Source: Pedobacter psychrotolerans (GTDB lineage: Bacteria; Bacteroidota; Bacteroidia; Sphingobacteriales; Sphingobacteriaceae). From it: 64,000 nucleotides of DNA. The stretch spans positions 248,001 to 312,000 of the forward strand of contig NZ_SLWO01000003.1 of the NCBI RefSeq assembly GCF_004340665.1. The letters run 5' to 3'. The position numbers and the translations under genes are program-made. This document shows positions 16,338-26,208 of the stretch, piece after piece. How positions within the stretch are numbered: the first letter of the stretch is position 1; each line of letters opens with the position of its first letter. The notes beneath the pieces are model-generated. The model worked only from the letters and a program-made list of their open reading frames with translations. It did no database searches and was not told the DNA's origin.

Positions 16338-17264
16338 CTAAGGCTTTTTAATTGCCTTCCCAACAATCATAACCGTAATTTCACTATTATGTGGAATTCC
16401 AAGGGTCGTTCCGGGAATAACATTAAAAAGGTTTCTGATATAAATATCTGCTACGCCTTGCATCATTCTTTTTTTCCCTTCTACCGCATCTGGCAAAACG
16501 CCATTTACATTTACAATTCTCATTGCTCCGGTGTAATCTACAACTGCCAAACATTCATAAGCAAAATCTTTGTAGGCCCGCTGAATTTCGATCCGGTATT
16601 GAGGGAACATATAATCGTAAGCAGCTGTTCTTTTCTGTAGTTTATCTACCGTGCTAAACTTTTCTACTTTTACAATCTTGCTTTTCGGTATAAACTGAAC
16701 AGGCACTCGGGCAGCAAAGGCTCCTGTTCCAGTGCGATTAACCTCGTCTGATCGTTTTTTAATAAACAGGGTATCTGCCTTTGATGGTTTCTGCAAGGCT
16801 GATGCTGTTGTTTTCAACTTATTCTTGATGTAGGTCTGCGCATAAAATGTCATGTTTACATCTGATCGAATATCATCGGCAATTACCCTTCCATCAACCT
16901 GAATCCGTTGAAAAACAAGGCTATCTTTACTGATATGCTTCACCTTAAAAAACTCTTCAGCAAAGTTGTACACGTTACCATGATCATATTGTAAATAAAA
17001 TTTCTGCATTTTTTGCTTCTGCGGGCTCCAGGCCATCATGGTATCTTCTGCTGCCACCTCAATAATCCAGGAAGGTTCCTGCATAAAACCCTCCTTATTA
17101 AAAGACAGGTTATTGCTAAAGCGACGTTTTACCTCTTCGAAACGGATTCCTTTCACAGGCGCAAAGCTGAAGTCTCTTAAGGTCGCATCATTTTTTTTAG
17201 ACCGCGAATTACAGGCAGATAAGATCAGTACGATGAAAAAGAGTTTTAAAATATTTTGAATCAT
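16338..17264 (-). CDS. Lipoprotein of unknown function
   Basis: 308 residues. A lipoprotein signal peptide has lipobox L-S-A-C with C18 and positively charged residues after it. The mature part looks like a soluble mixed alpha/beta protein. A possible central C-terminal repeat region contains Y-R-I-E-I-Q-R-A-Y and a final I-T-V-M-I-V-G-K-A strand. I do not recognise a family. It follows the phosphodiester glycosidase gene by 14 bp on the same strand, so the two are probably co-transcribed and both act in the cell envelope. Confidence 0.7.
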   Translation of the reverse strand: MIQNILKLFFIVLILSACNSRSKKNDATLRDFSFAPVKGIRFEEVKRRFSNNLSFNKEGFMQEPSWIIEVAAEDTMMAWSPQKQKMQKFYLQYDHGNVYNFAEEFFKVKHISKDSLVFQRIQVDGRVIADDIRSDVNMTFYAQTYIKNKLKTTASALQKPSKADTLFIKKRSDEVNRTGTGAFAARVPVQFIPKSKIVKVEKFSTVDKLQKRTAAYDYMFPQYRIEIQRAYKDFAYECLAVVDYTGAMRIVNVNGVLPDAVEGKKRMMQGVADIYIRNLFNVIPGTTLGIPHNSEITVMIVGKAIKKP

Positions 17265-17278
17265 TGGCGCTAAAATAA

Positions 17279-18154
17279 TTATTTCTTTTTAACCAGCACC
17301 ACATTGGCTACTTTACGCTGCCCTTCATGGTCCCATTTTTTATTATCTGAAGGATAATTAACCACACCATGATCTGGCATTCCATCAACCCACAATGTAG
17401 TTGAGCCACCACCATCAAAATTAATAGCATCGGTGCAACCCAGCCATTTCATCAAACTTGTTAACTCCATTAAACTCATACCCGCTGAATTTTCATTTCT
17501 CCCATCAACAGTTAACAAAATCACCCGACCATTTGGTTTGATCCCCAGGCAGGTTCGCGGATGGCGAAAACGATTGAAGGAAGTGGTATCCAATACTTCG
17601 TTTTGGTTGTTATATCTTAATAACGGACCGTTAAGCAAAACATTTTGTGGTGTTAATTTTGTTTCCCAGTCTTCAGAGCCATCCCACTTTTTAATGTCCA
17701 GTATTCCATGATTAATAACCACGGCTGCTTGCTGGTGCTTTGCCCGGTTACCATTCTTATCCAACCTATTGGTATTAATAACCTTTCCATTAAGGCGAAC
17801 ATAATCAACCGACCCACCATCTTTCACGTCAAAAAAATTACCGTTTATGGCAACTATTGCAGTGTCTCTTACACCAAAATCGCTGGTGGTAATTAATTCT
17901 TTCTCCTCAGCACCTAATGCAAAAACTATTTTTCTGCCTGAATTCTTGATCTCGACAAAAGAAATATTTTCATTTGATCCAAAAAGATTTTGATGGTTAA
18001 AATGATGCCTGAATAATTTTACTTGTCTGGTAATCCTGGTTTTCTGCCATTTGGTTTTAGCAACCGTTAGTGAATCTGTTTCCTGAGCTACACTATATAA
18101 TCCAAAAAGCAATAAAACGATGGCAAGGGATGATTTTTTCAACATAAGATTCAA
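17279..18154 (-). CDS. Phosphodiester glycosidase (NAGPA) family protein, secreted
   Basis: 291 residues with an N-terminal signal peptide ending near S-V-A-Q. The NAGPA-type core shows N-G-N-F-F-D (catalytic-loop start), R-H-P-R-T-C-L-G, V-D-G-R and the family hallmark N-F-D-G-G-G-S-T-T-L. Relatives cleave sugar-phosphodiester bonds, such as the mammalian uncovering enzyme, and bacterial forms act on exopolysaccharide or teichoic acid-like material. Substrate here is unknown. It heads a two-gene unit with the lipoprotein gene. Confidence 0.88.
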   Translation of the reverse strand: MNLMLKKSSLAIVLLLFGLYSVAQETDSLTVAKTKWQKTRITRQVKLFRHHFNHQNLFGSNENISFVEIKNSGRKIVFALGAEEKELITTSDFGVRDTAIVAINGNFFDVKDGGSVDYVRLNGKVINTNRLDKNGNRAKHQQAAVVINHGILDIKKWDGSEDWETKLTPQNVLLNGPLLRYNNQNEVLDTTSFNRFRHPRTCLGIKPNGRVILLTVDGRNENSAGMSLMELTSLMKWLGCTDAINFDGGGSTTLWVDGMPDHGVVNYPSDNKKWDHEGQRKVANVVLVKKK

Positions 18155-18225
18155 TTTTCGTAAAAGTATGAATTGTGTTAAAACTCAGATTAAGGCATTA
18201 ATAATTCTATAATAACTTATTAACC

Positions 18226-18262
18226 TAAAAAACGGAGCAACCAACTTAATGATTGACTCCGC
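18226..18262 (-). terminator. Terminator of the metalloprotease gene
   Basis: Read on the minus strand: a CGGAGTCAA/TTGCTCCG stem with one bulged base, then a run of six T. It lies about 50 bp past the metalloprotease stop. Confidence 0.7.
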
Positions 18263-18313
18263 TTTCTGAATAATTGAATTATAAAATGACTAAATGATCA
18301 TTCTATAATTATT

Positions 18314-20830
18314 TTATTTTTTCGGATCTGAAATATCTTTAATCCTGATATTCAAATCTTCATAATGTGCCTTTGATATCTCATCACCTGCAGCTGATCT
18401 GGCTTTTGTAGTGGCTAATAATAATTTTAACTCAGCCCTAACCAGTGGCCTGATATCTGATAAACCTACATTAACTGGTGTTAAGCCATATCCCGCAGCA
18501 TAATCAACAGGTAATCCTACCGGAAGTTCGGCTTCTTTGGTCATCAGGTTTTCCAATTGATCTACATATGCACGTTGCAAATTCCGTTTGAATGCATCGG
18601 CTCTGCCTGTGGCAAATACAGAAGCTCTCAAATCGGTAAATAATTGTGGCATAGTATAGGCCTTTGACGGTCCGTTTTTTGTTTCATTATCCAGCAAACG
18701 GGCAAGACGTGGCGCAGATAAAAGATTCCCTAAGGTATTCGTCTGAACCGCTTTAATGCGGTTTAACAATACGCCATTATCAAATTTATTTAATTGTTCA
18801 TTGCTGATTAGCCATAAAGGGGTAGTAAACAATTGTTGATTGAAAAAAGTAATCGCTTCTTTTTGCTTTGCTTTTGGCAGATAGGCATAAACAGGACCTG
18901 ACTGATCATACGTTTTAAAGTTTTCACTCAAGCCACCAACATTTGTAGTCACATGCCCCATGTAGCGATTAAACTGACCAATGATTTCATTGTAGATTTC
19001 TTTTAAGTCGCTGTAATCCTTCCCTTTCTGGTAAGTCCATTTTTCTACATTTGGCAGAATACGTTTGAGGTTGGCAATACCATAAGTACTCGCTTTCATG
19101 GCATTATCGCCCAGATCTTCACTTTGTAAACGCGGATCTAAGCTTGTTCCCTGTCTACCGTAGAAATACAATGGATTACCAGCATTTTTCAGCACCCACT
19201 GGTTCAAAATTTCTTTTTCCTGCTCGGCAGTTTTATTTCCTGGAATCCATGAATAACCCCATTTGATGGCCCACTTGTCATATTCGCCAATTTGTGGGTG
19301 TAATTTTGTTACACCATCACCTGGCTGGGCGATATAGTTAAACCGGGCATAATCCATAATTGAAGGTGCGGTTCCATGTTTATCTGTAAAGGTTTTCGAT
19401 CGCAATGAATCTACCGGATAAGCATAACTCGAACCGAAATTGTGTGGCAAACCTAAAGTATGGCCAATTTCGTGTGACGACACAAAACGAATTAATTCGC
19501 CCATTTGTGCGTCAGAAAATTTAGCCTTACGTACATCCGGGTTTATCGCTGCAGTTTGAACAAAATACCAGTTGCGCAACAGGTTCATCACATTGTGGTA
19601 CCAACCAATGTGGGTTTCTAAAATCTGCCCGGTTCTTGGATCGCTGATATGTGGCCCATAAGCGTTTGCAATATCGGATGCGAAATAACGTACAACCGAA
19701 TACCGTGAATCTTCCACGCTAAACTGCGGATCTTCTTGTGGTGTTGGTGCTTGCTTACCTATAATTGCATTTTTAAAACCCGCAGCCTCAAAACCAGCTT
19801 GCCAGTCATTAATCCCTTGAATTAAGTAGGGTACCCATTTTTTTGGTGTAGCAGGGTCAATGTAAATAATAATTGGTTTTACTGGCTCTACCAACTCGCC
19901 TCGCATGTAAGCAGCAGTATCTTTTGGAACTAAATTCCAGCGGTGAATATAAGCTGTGCGTTCTGCCTTCTGTGCGTCAGTTCCATAATCAAGCTGTGAT
20001 TGCCCAAAGTAACCTACTCGGCTATCCATAATTCTGGCCTTAACTGGTGTTTTAGGCAATAACAACATGGAGGTATTAAATTCAAAAGTTACTGCGGCAT
20101 TACTGTTATCTGTCGGTGATTCTGCAGCCTTATAAGTTTTAGCTGTTTTAACTTCAATATTAATCGGAAAAGTTTTAACCGTATCGATGTAAGAACGTGT
20201 GGCATCATAGGCAATAACCTTATATGCCTTACGGATCTGGTCGGTAGCACCAATAGCCATAATGTCGCCATTGTAAAAATCGGTTACATCAATTACCACA
20301 CCTGTAGTATCTTTATTTAAGGCTTTAATTTCAAAGCCCGCTAAAATCTGATCCAGGTTTGAATTTTTAACCGACTCATACATATCACTATTTGGATCTG
20401 CTTTTGTAGCATAGCTTGGCACACGGATATAAACCTGTTTGCCTTTACGCTCCCATTTCCAAACCTGTTCATTTAATTCTTCGCCACCATATTGCTGATT
20501 GCCCACCTTTATACCTACTGGAGCCTTTGCCAAACGGGTAACCACCAGCATTTCCCGGTTGATTAAACTATCTGGAATTTCAAAATACCACTTATCCTCA
20601 ACTTTGTGTGTTTTAAATAATCCGTTAGTGGTGATGGCTTTAGCCGTAATCACTTCAGAAAACGGTTTGATACCATCTTTTTTAGGTATCGCTGCTGAAG
20701 TAGCTGTTGCCGGAATGGCGGGGCTAGTTGTGCCCTTTTTGTTTTTCTTTTGTGCGTATACTGAATTGGATCCTGCCAAACCAAGCGCAACCATACCTGC
20801 AAAAGCAAGTACGCTAAGTTGTTTCTTCAT
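18314..20830 (-). CDS. Secreted zinc metalloprotease, DUF5117/DUF5118 type
   Basis: 838 residues from the ATG at 20830, which gives a clean signal peptide ending S-V-Y-A-Q. A longer in-frame start at 21016 would overlap the upstream aspartic protease gene by 100 bp and is rejected. The zinc motif is H453-E-I-G-H-T-L-G-L-P-H, the extended metzincin form HExxHxxGxxH. An N-terminal DUF5118-like strand (D-K-W-Y-F-E-I-P) and DUF5117-like middle region precede it. Such proteases are common in Bacteroidetes; substrates are not established. A terminator follows. Confidence 0.9.
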   Translation of the reverse strand: MKKQLSVLAFAGMVALGLAGSNSVYAQKKNKKGTTSPAIPATATSAAIPKKDGIKPFSEVITAKAITTNGLFKTHKVEDKWYFEIPDSLINREMLVVTRLAKAPVGIKVGNQQYGGEELNEQVWKWERKGKQVYIRVPSYATKADPNSDMYESVKNSNLDQILAGFEIKALNKDTTGVVIDVTDFYNGDIMAIGATDQIRKAYKVIAYDATRSYIDTVKTFPINIEVKTAKTYKAAESPTDNSNAAVTFEFNTSMLLLPKTPVKARIMDSRVGYFGQSQLDYGTDAQKAERTAYIHRWNLVPKDTAAYMRGELVEPVKPIIIYIDPATPKKWVPYLIQGINDWQAGFEAAGFKNAIIGKQAPTPQEDPQFSVEDSRYSVVRYFASDIANAYGPHISDPRTGQILETHIGWYHNVMNLLRNWYFVQTAAINPDVRKAKFSDAQMGELIRFVSSHEIGHTLGLPHNFGSSYAYPVDSLRSKTFTDKHGTAPSIMDYARFNYIAQPGDGVTKLHPQIGEYDKWAIKWGYSWIPGNKTAEQEKEILNQWVLKNAGNPLYFYGRQGTSLDPRLQSEDLGDNAMKASTYGIANLKRILPNVEKWTYQKGKDYSDLKEIYNEIIGQFNRYMGHVTTNVGGLSENFKTYDQSGPVYAYLPKAKQKEAITFFNQQLFTTPLWLISNEQLNKFDNGVLLNRIKAVQTNTLGNLLSAPRLARLLDNETKNGPSKAYTMPQLFTDLRASVFATGRADAFKRNLQRAYVDQLENLMTKEAELPVGLPVDYAAGYGLTPVNVGLSDIRPLVRAELKLLLATTKARSAAGDEISKAHYEDLNIRIKDISDPKK

Positions 20831-20915
20831 TGATGTGTTATATGATATAATAGAGCCCGAAGTTAGAGGCTTGTTACAGCATAATTCATCTGTAACTAGA
20901 AAATTACGGGTCGAA

Positions 20916-22163
20916 TTAAATTCTTTTTTCCAGTTGAACAAATTTAAATAAAATACGATCACCCCGATAGATTTCAAAAAGAAGTCTTCTGCCTGGCCCT
21001 GATTTAAAAAGTTCATTAATGTCGTTTAAAGTATAGAATTCGATGGGTTTAAAATCTATACTGATAATTTCGTCATGAAGCATAAAGCCAGCCTTTTCTG
21101 CGGGTGAACCTTCATCAACTTCGCCGATTAATACCCTTTTAAATTCATTCTGCTCCAGGTAAACAACCATGCCTACCATATCATGCTGAAACGGCTTTTT
21201 ACGGTTGGAATTTGGCTTTAGTGATATAAATCCTTGCTGGTAATTAAATTGAATATCAAATTTCCTCAGAATTTCACCACCTAAATTTCCATTCCGTTTA
21301 CTCAGGTCAATTCTTTTTGAAATGTATTCAAAATCCGGAAAACCGGCAACAACCTGATCAAATGTATAATTACCAATATAAAACTTTGAAATCCGCCCAA
21401 CATAACCTTTAATTTCTCCACTTAAGCTCATTCCTAAATTTGCTTTTACCTTTTTAGATGGTGTAGGAAAAGCGCCACTACCTAGCATTTCCATAGATAA
21501 AGCATGGCTTGCGCCGGTATCAATAAGCAACCTGGCCTTTACCTTTACCGTATCATCAACCACCACTTGTGTTTCAATGTAGGGTTTTTGTTTTTCAATC
21601 AGGATTGGAATTTTTGCTCCACGGTATTTCACCTTACTTTTCAAATTATAAAAAATAAGTTTGTTATGGCTATACCTAACGTCTACAATAAAGCTATTGA
21701 AGAAATCGAAACCTATCAGCCCATAAATTTTAATCCCCAAATGACCAGATAAATTAAATAGGTCTTCTTCTAAAACCGCAGTAGGAATGTATTTAATTTT
21801 TGCTTTTCCCAACTGGGCACTTACATTTTGAGAAACATAGGCCTCAACACTTTCTACTCCAAGACCAGATAACTTGATCTTACGCATGGTGCTAAAGTCC
21901 AGCGAATCAATAATAGAGGGTTCTGTAATAATTAAAGGGCCAACTCCGGTGTCCAGAACAAAATCATAGGGCCCTTTTCCATTCACCATCAGTGGAATAA
22001 TGATGAGGTTTTTAATACACTTAAAGGGAATAGATTGCTTTGATTTATTCTCAGGAAATACAAATTCTTGCCCATAACCTTTAAAAAAAGCCAAACAGCA
22101 GGCCAGGCAAATCATTACTTTGCGACATACTGAAAAGGTTACAATGGCATATTTGGTTAACAT
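20916..22163 (-). CDS. Retropepsin-like aspartic protease with C-terminal PDZ domain
   Basis: 415 residues with an N-terminal signal peptide (possible alternative start at 22115). Two retropepsin-like lobes each carry an Asp motif: V-L-D-T-G-V-G-P in the first and L-I-D-T-G-A-S-H in the second, so one chain could form the active site that retroviral proteases build from two. About residues 330-410 form a PDZ domain (G-S-P-A-E-K-A-G-F). Predicted periplasmic or surface protein; substrate unknown. It diverges from the PBP4 gene across 48 bp. Confidence 0.87.
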   Translation of the reverse strand: MLTKYAIVTFSVCRKVMICLACCLAFFKGYGQEFVFPENKSKQSIPFKCIKNLIIIPLMVNGKGPYDFVLDTGVGPLIITEPSIIDSLDFSTMRKIKLSGLGVESVEAYVSQNVSAQLGKAKIKYIPTAVLEEDLFNLSGHLGIKIYGLIGFDFFNSFIVDVRYSHNKLIFYNLKSKVKYRGAKIPILIEKQKPYIETQVVVDDTVKVKARLLIDTGASHALSMEMLGSGAFPTPSKKVKANLGMSLSGEIKGYVGRISKFYIGNYTFDQVVAGFPDFEYISKRIDLSKRNGNLGGEILRKFDIQFNYQQGFISLKPNSNRKKPFQHDMVGMVVYLEQNEFKRVLIGEVDEGSPAEKAGFMLHDEIISIDFKPIEFYTLNDINELFKSGPGRRLLFEIYRGDRILFKFVQLEKRI

Positions 22164-22211
22164 TAAATTAAATTTAATAAATTAGTTGGCAATTGTCATT
22201 TCTAATTCAGC

Positions 22212-23543
22212 ATGATGTTTATTCCCAAAGTCCATTATTTATCTTTTGCAATTATAATTTTTATCGTATCAGGCTTAATTGGCTGTTCTACAGACCAAAT
22301 GATTGCAAAAAAAGTAGCTAAAGCGTTCAAAAATTCCGAGGTGATCAAGCAATATGAGGTGGGTTTTGCTTTGTATAATATGGAAGATAAAAAAATGATC
22401 TTTCAGAAAGATGCTGACAAATATTTCACACCTGCATCCAACACCAAGCTGTATACTTTTTATGCGAGCTTACAAATGTTACCTGAACGGATGCCTGCCT
22501 TAAAGTACGTGGAACGAAACGATTCCCTGATATTCTGGGGAACTGGAGATCCCTCATTTTTACAATTTGCGGTTAAGGATCAATCCGCGTATCATTTTCT
22601 TCAGAATAGCAATAAAAAGCTCTTTTTTGCGCCAGGTAGATATTCGGGATCTTTCTTTGGAAATGGTTGGAGCTGGGATGATTACGATTATTATTACCAG
22701 CCGGAGATTACAGAAATGCCCATTATGGATAATATGGTCACCTCAACCTATATCAGCTCAAACAAAATCAATATCATACCTAAAGTTTTTGCACCTTGTT
22801 TTGAAGTTGATTCCACCAAAACCAGCGGAAATTTCCAAGTGACCAGAGATTTTTTAGTGAACCATTTTCGCTATCCGAATGTAGCTGTGAAACCTGGCTA
22901 TAATCAGCAAAACCCCTATAAAACAAGCACCCAAACCACTGTAGAGCTATTAATTGATACTTTGCATAAGCAAGTTGGTATTATCAAAATGAAAATCCCT
23001 GCTGATGCGCAAACATTACCTGGTGCCACAAGAGATTCGGTTTTGAAGCACATGATGTTACCAAGCGACAATTTTATAGCTGAACACCTGCTGCTGGTTT
23101 GTTCCAATCAAATCGGAGATACACTTAGCACAACCAAGGCTATTGAGTACGTGACCAAAAAATACTTATCCTTTTTGCCAGATAAAGTACAGTGGGCGGA
23201 TGGTTCAGGCTTATCCCGTCAGAATTTATTTACACCACGGGATAATATTTATCTGCTAGACTCCATCTATAAATTGGTGAATAATCGAGCGAAGCTTTTT
23301 GATATGCTCCCTGCTGGTGGTAAAACCGGCACCTTAAAAAATGCATATCCCAAAACCGATCAGCCATTTATTTATGGCAAAACCGGATCATTAGGTGGTG
23401 TACATAATCAAAGCGGTTATGTGTTAACTAAAAAAGGCAAAACCTATATTTATTCCTTTATGAACAATAATTTCATTAAGCCAACAGCTGAAGTAAGAGC
23501 TGAAATGGTTAGAATAATGACTTATATTCATGATCAGTTTTAA
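22212..23543 (+). CDS. dacB: PBP4-type D-Ala-D-Ala carboxypeptidase/endopeptidase, lipoprotein
   Basis: 443 residues, peptidase family S13. The lipobox is L-I-G-C with C25. The active-site motifs are S76-N-T-K79, S-D-N (in L-P-S-D-N-F-I-A-E-H) and K-T-G, which occurs twice: G-K-T-G-T-L and G-K-T-G-S-L. The second, near the C-terminus, fits the expected position. It trims or opens peptidoglycan cross-links in the periplasm. The family symbol is used because the domain order matches; paralogues elsewhere are possible. Confidence 0.87.
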   Translation: MMFIPKVHYLSFAIIIFIVSGLIGCSTDQMIAKKVAKAFKNSEVIKQYEVGFALYNMEDKKMIFQKDADKYFTPASNTKLYTFYASLQMLPERMPALKYVERNDSLIFWGTGDPSFLQFAVKDQSAYHFLQNSNKKLFFAPGRYSGSFFGNGWSWDDYDYYYQPEITEMPIMDNMVTSTYISSNKINIIPKVFAPCFEVDSTKTSGNFQVTRDFLVNHFRYPNVAVKPGYNQQNPYKTSTQTTVELLIDTLHKQVGIIKMKIPADAQTLPGATRDSVLKHMMLPSDNFIAEHLLLVCSNQIGDTLSTTKAIEYVTKKYLSFLPDKVQWADGSGLSRQNLFTPRDNIYLLDSIYKLVNNRAKLFDMLPAGGKTGTLKNAYPKTDQPFIYGKTGSLGGVHNQSGYVLTKKGKTYIYSFMNNNFIKPTAEVRAEMVRIMTYIHDQF

Positions 23544-23603
23544 CCTATCAAATCAATTATTAAGGCTGCTAATGATGCGTCTTATAGCAATCACAATCAG
23601 GCA

Positions 23604-24653
23604 ATGAATCAAAAATTCCGATCTATCAATCAAGCCCTTTCGAATGAAATGACGATCGATGGTGAAAAATATTTGTACTTTGGCGGAACAGCTTATCTGG
23701 GGATTCCACAAAACCAGGCTTTTACCGAGTTATATCTTGAAGGACTGAAAAGATTTGGTTTAAATAATGGTACCAGCCGCAGCAATAATATTCAGCTTGG
23801 CATCTATCAGGAGGCTGAAAATGTTGCTGCAGCCCGATACATGGCTCAGGATGGATTGATCACTTCAAGCGGATACTTAGCCGCTCAATTAACCGTTAAA
23901 CAACTTTCTGCTTTTGGTCATGTAATTTATGCTCCAAATACACACCCTTCACTCTGGATAAATGAAAAACCCGCAACTTCAGGTTCTTTTACAAACTGGA
24001 GTAAAGAAATCCTTCAGTTCATCAATACTTCAGCTGAAAAAAACTGGGTATTAATTAGTAATTCCATGAATAACTTAGTGCCTGAGGTTTATGATTTCAG
24101 TTTCCTAAATGATATTGATCCTGAGAATAACATCATTCTAATTGTTGATGATTCTCATGGCATAGGAATAAATAATCAAGGCTTAAGTGCATTATCTGCA
24201 CTACCTAAAAAGAAAAATATAAATAGTGTAGTTGTTGCCTCAATGGCTAAAGCTTTAGGTATAGATGCTGGCTTAGTGCTGGGTACTGAAAAAATGATAT
24301 CCGAATTAAAAAGCACGAGTATGTTTGTTGGCGCTTCGCCCCCGGCAGCTGCAGGTATGTTTGCGTTTATTCATGCGCAACAGATTTACCAAAGCGAATG
24401 GTCTAAACTTCAGCATAATATCAATCGATTTACTCAGAGCCTCCATCACCAGTGGAAATTCGAACCTGGCTTTCCGGCATTTTTAGCTGATACCCCGGGA
24501 ATTGACCAGCATCTCTTAAATCAGCAAATTTTAATATCATCCTTTCCTTACCTTAATCCAAATAGCATGCCTATTAACAGGGTCATATTATGTAGCTGGC
24601 ATCAGCCTTCAGATATTGACCATTTAGTAAATACCATAAACACGTTTTCTTAA
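23604..24653 (+). CDS. AONS/KBL-like PLP-dependent acyltransferase or aminotransferase
   Basis: 349 residues, fold type I. The PLP-ring Asp lies in V-D-D-S-H-G-I-G and the Schiff-base Lys in A-S-M-A-K-A-L-G-I-D-A-G, both matching the alpha-oxoamine synthase group (8-amino-7-oxononanoate synthase, KBL). The N-terminal N-N-G-T-S-R-S-N-N is a diverged form of the substrate loop. It is shorter than typical AONS (about 385) and no biotin genes are adjacent, so the acyl-CoA and amino acid substrates are not assigned. Follows dacB by 60 bp. Confidence 0.78.
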   Translation: MNQKFRSINQALSNEMTIDGEKYLYFGGTAYLGIPQNQAFTELYLEGLKRFGLNNGTSRSNNIQLGIYQEAENVAAARYMAQDGLITSSGYLAAQLTVKQLSAFGHVIYAPNTHPSLWINEKPATSGSFTNWSKEILQFINTSAEKNWVLISNSMNNLVPEVYDFSFLNDIDPENNIILIVDDSHGIGINNQGLSALSALPKKKNINSVVVASMAKALGIDAGLVLGTEKMISELKSTSMFVGASPPAAAGMFAFIHAQQIYQSEWSKLQHNINRFTQSLHHQWKFEPGFPAFLADTPGIDQHLLNQQILISSFPYLNPNSMPINRVILCSWHQPSDIDHLVNTINTFS

Positions 24654-24679
24654 CCAATAAATTTTTCAATCTTTATCAA

Positions 24680-25180
24680 ATGAAAAAGTTCATTCTATTC
24701 TTCTTCTTAAGTTTAATCTTCTCTAAAGCTACCTTCGCCCAAACTACCGAAGTATGGATTGTACGACATGCTGAAAAAGACAAAACAAATCCTGAAGATA
24801 AGGATCCTAACCTATCTGATGAAGGCAGAATCAGGGCTGGTGATCTGGCTACTTTTCTCAAAAAGACCAAGTTTGATGTAGCTTTCTCTACACCCTATAA
24901 AAGAACACATCAAACCTTAGATTCTCTCATCATTCCTAAAGTGGTTAATTACAATGATCCTAAATCACTGGTTGATTCGGTTAAGAAAAACTATGCGGGC
25001 AAAACTGTCATAGTAGCTGCTCATTCCAATACCGTTCTCGAAATTATTGAGGCTTTTGATGGCAAAAGACCAAAGGAAATGCTCACTGAAGATGACTATG
25101 ATTATATTTTTCGTTTAACCGTGAAAGATGATAATGCCAAAGTGAAAATGGATCAGTTTGGGAGGCCACACCACCTTTAG
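24680..25180 (+). CDS. Secreted histidine phosphatase (SixA/PGM-like)
   Basis: 166 residues with a signal peptide ending T-F-A-Q. The phosphohistidine motif is V-R-H-A-E-K near the mature N-terminus. T-P-Y-K-R-T-H-Q-T supplies the second Arg, and V-A-A-H-S-N the second catalytic His. The short size and RHAE motif resemble SixA-type phosphatases, but export to the periplasm makes a phospho-His protein substrate unlikely; a small phosphoester is more probable (inference). It follows the AONS-like gene by 26 bp. Confidence 0.85.
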   Translation: MKKFILFFFLSLIFSKATFAQTTEVWIVRHAEKDKTNPEDKDPNLSDEGRIRAGDLATFLKKTKFDVAFSTPYKRTHQTLDSLIIPKVVNYNDPKSLVDSVKKNYAGKTVIVAAHSNTVLEIIEAFDGKRPKEMLTEDDYDYIFRLTVKDDNAKVKMDQFGRPHHL

Positions 25181-25270
25181 TTCGGAGTTTTCAGTTGGGA
25201 GTTATCATGCGTCTCGCCTGGTTAATGGCCCAAACGGATGAACCACTCACTAATGAACTATTAAACCAAT

Positions 25271-25948
25271 TTAAAGTTTTTCGAAAGGAATATTCATGAT
25301 TGGATAGTTTTGCCAGCCTTCAAAATCGTAGTGCCACCATTCGTTTTCCAGTACATTTAGTCCATATTTTTTCATGGTTGTCATCAGGAATTCACGGTTT
25401 TTTCTCACCTCTGCCGTAACTGGTTCATAATTTGCCGCAGCAGATGCAGAAAAACTGTCGTAAGGCGTTGGCATAGGAAGCTCTTTACCTGTTTTTAAGT
25501 TAATTAATGTCAGGTCGACCGCGCAGCCCCGGTTATGTTTTGAACCCTTAGCAGGATTGGCGACGAAGTTTTTATCACTTGCTTTTTTATAAAATGCTAC
25601 TGTGATGGCATAAGGTCGGTAACCATCAAAAATTTTTAATCCATAGCCTTTTTTATTGAGTTCCTTTTGAATTTTCCTTAATGAGGCTACCACTGGTTTC
25701 CGTGCAAATGCCCTCGCTTGTCCGTACATAACTTGTTTCATAAAGTTATTTTTCGTCGCATAGCGAATATCTAACGTAATGTTCGGAATGGCTTTTTTGA
25801 TCTCAACCAACTCATTGTTTGGATTGCTTTTAATGGATGCCAGATATTGATTGTATGAGTTTACGACAACTAACTTTGGTCGCGTGCCTTTTTGAGCCGA
25901 AGCAGAAAAAGAAATAAAAAGGAATAAGATGAGGAGTTTAATTTTCAT
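25271..25948 (-). CDS. D-Ala-D-Ala dipeptidase, VanX/DdpX family, secreted
   Basis: 225 residues, signal peptide ending S-A-S-A-Q. The M15D zinc ligands are visible as S-K-H-N-R-G-C-A-V-D-L and E-W-W-H-Y-D-F, with the substrate Arg region in F-D-G-Y-R-P. It cleaves D-Ala-D-Ala or related peptides from cell-wall turnover. The export signal and lack of vanH/vanA/vanS neighbours argue for peptidoglycan recycling rather than vancomycin resistance. Single gene. Confidence 0.9.
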   Translation of the reverse strand: MKIKLLILFLFISFSASAQKGTRPKLVVVNSYNQYLASIKSNPNNELVEIKKAIPNITLDIRYATKNNFMKQVMYGQARAFARKPVVASLRKIQKELNKKGYGLKIFDGYRPYAITVAFYKKASDKNFVANPAKGSKHNRGCAVDLTLINLKTGKELPMPTPYDSFSASAAANYEPVTAEVRKNREFLMTTMKKYGLNVLENEWWHYDFEGWQNYPIMNIPFEKL

Positions 25949-26092
25949 AGTGTCGTTTCTATAAATAGGTCGTCATTGCTGAAGTACAAAGCAATCTTAC
26001 TCATGAAATAGATTACTTCGTATTTCGAAATGGTGAAAAATAAATTACTGATTCCAAACCACCAATAATTCCTGATCTTTATTCCTTCTATC

Positions 26093-26151
26093 GGTTGGTG
26101 TCTCACCGACCGAAAAAGAAAATGTTTTGGCTGGTTGGTGAGACACCAACC
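26093..26151. repeat. Pair of 19-bp palindromes
   Basis: GGTTGGTGTCTCACCGACC (26093-26111) and GGTTGGTGAGACACCAACC (26133-26151), 21 bp apart. The second is a perfect palindrome around AGA; the first has one mismatch. The copies can also pair with each other. No gene is visible in 25949-26208. Confidence 0.8.
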
Positions 26152-26208
26152 TGTAAGTTCCCTGTCTAATAGATTGCTTCATACCTTGCAATGAATATAA
26201 AGGTCGTT

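Noticed and set aside
20831..21016. Longer N-terminus for the metalloprotease
   Set aside because: It would overlap the upstream protease gene by 100 bp and bury the signal peptide.
25271..25948. Vancomycin-resistance vanX
   Set aside because: It has an export signal and no vanH, vanA or vanRS neighbours, so cell-wall turnover is more likely.
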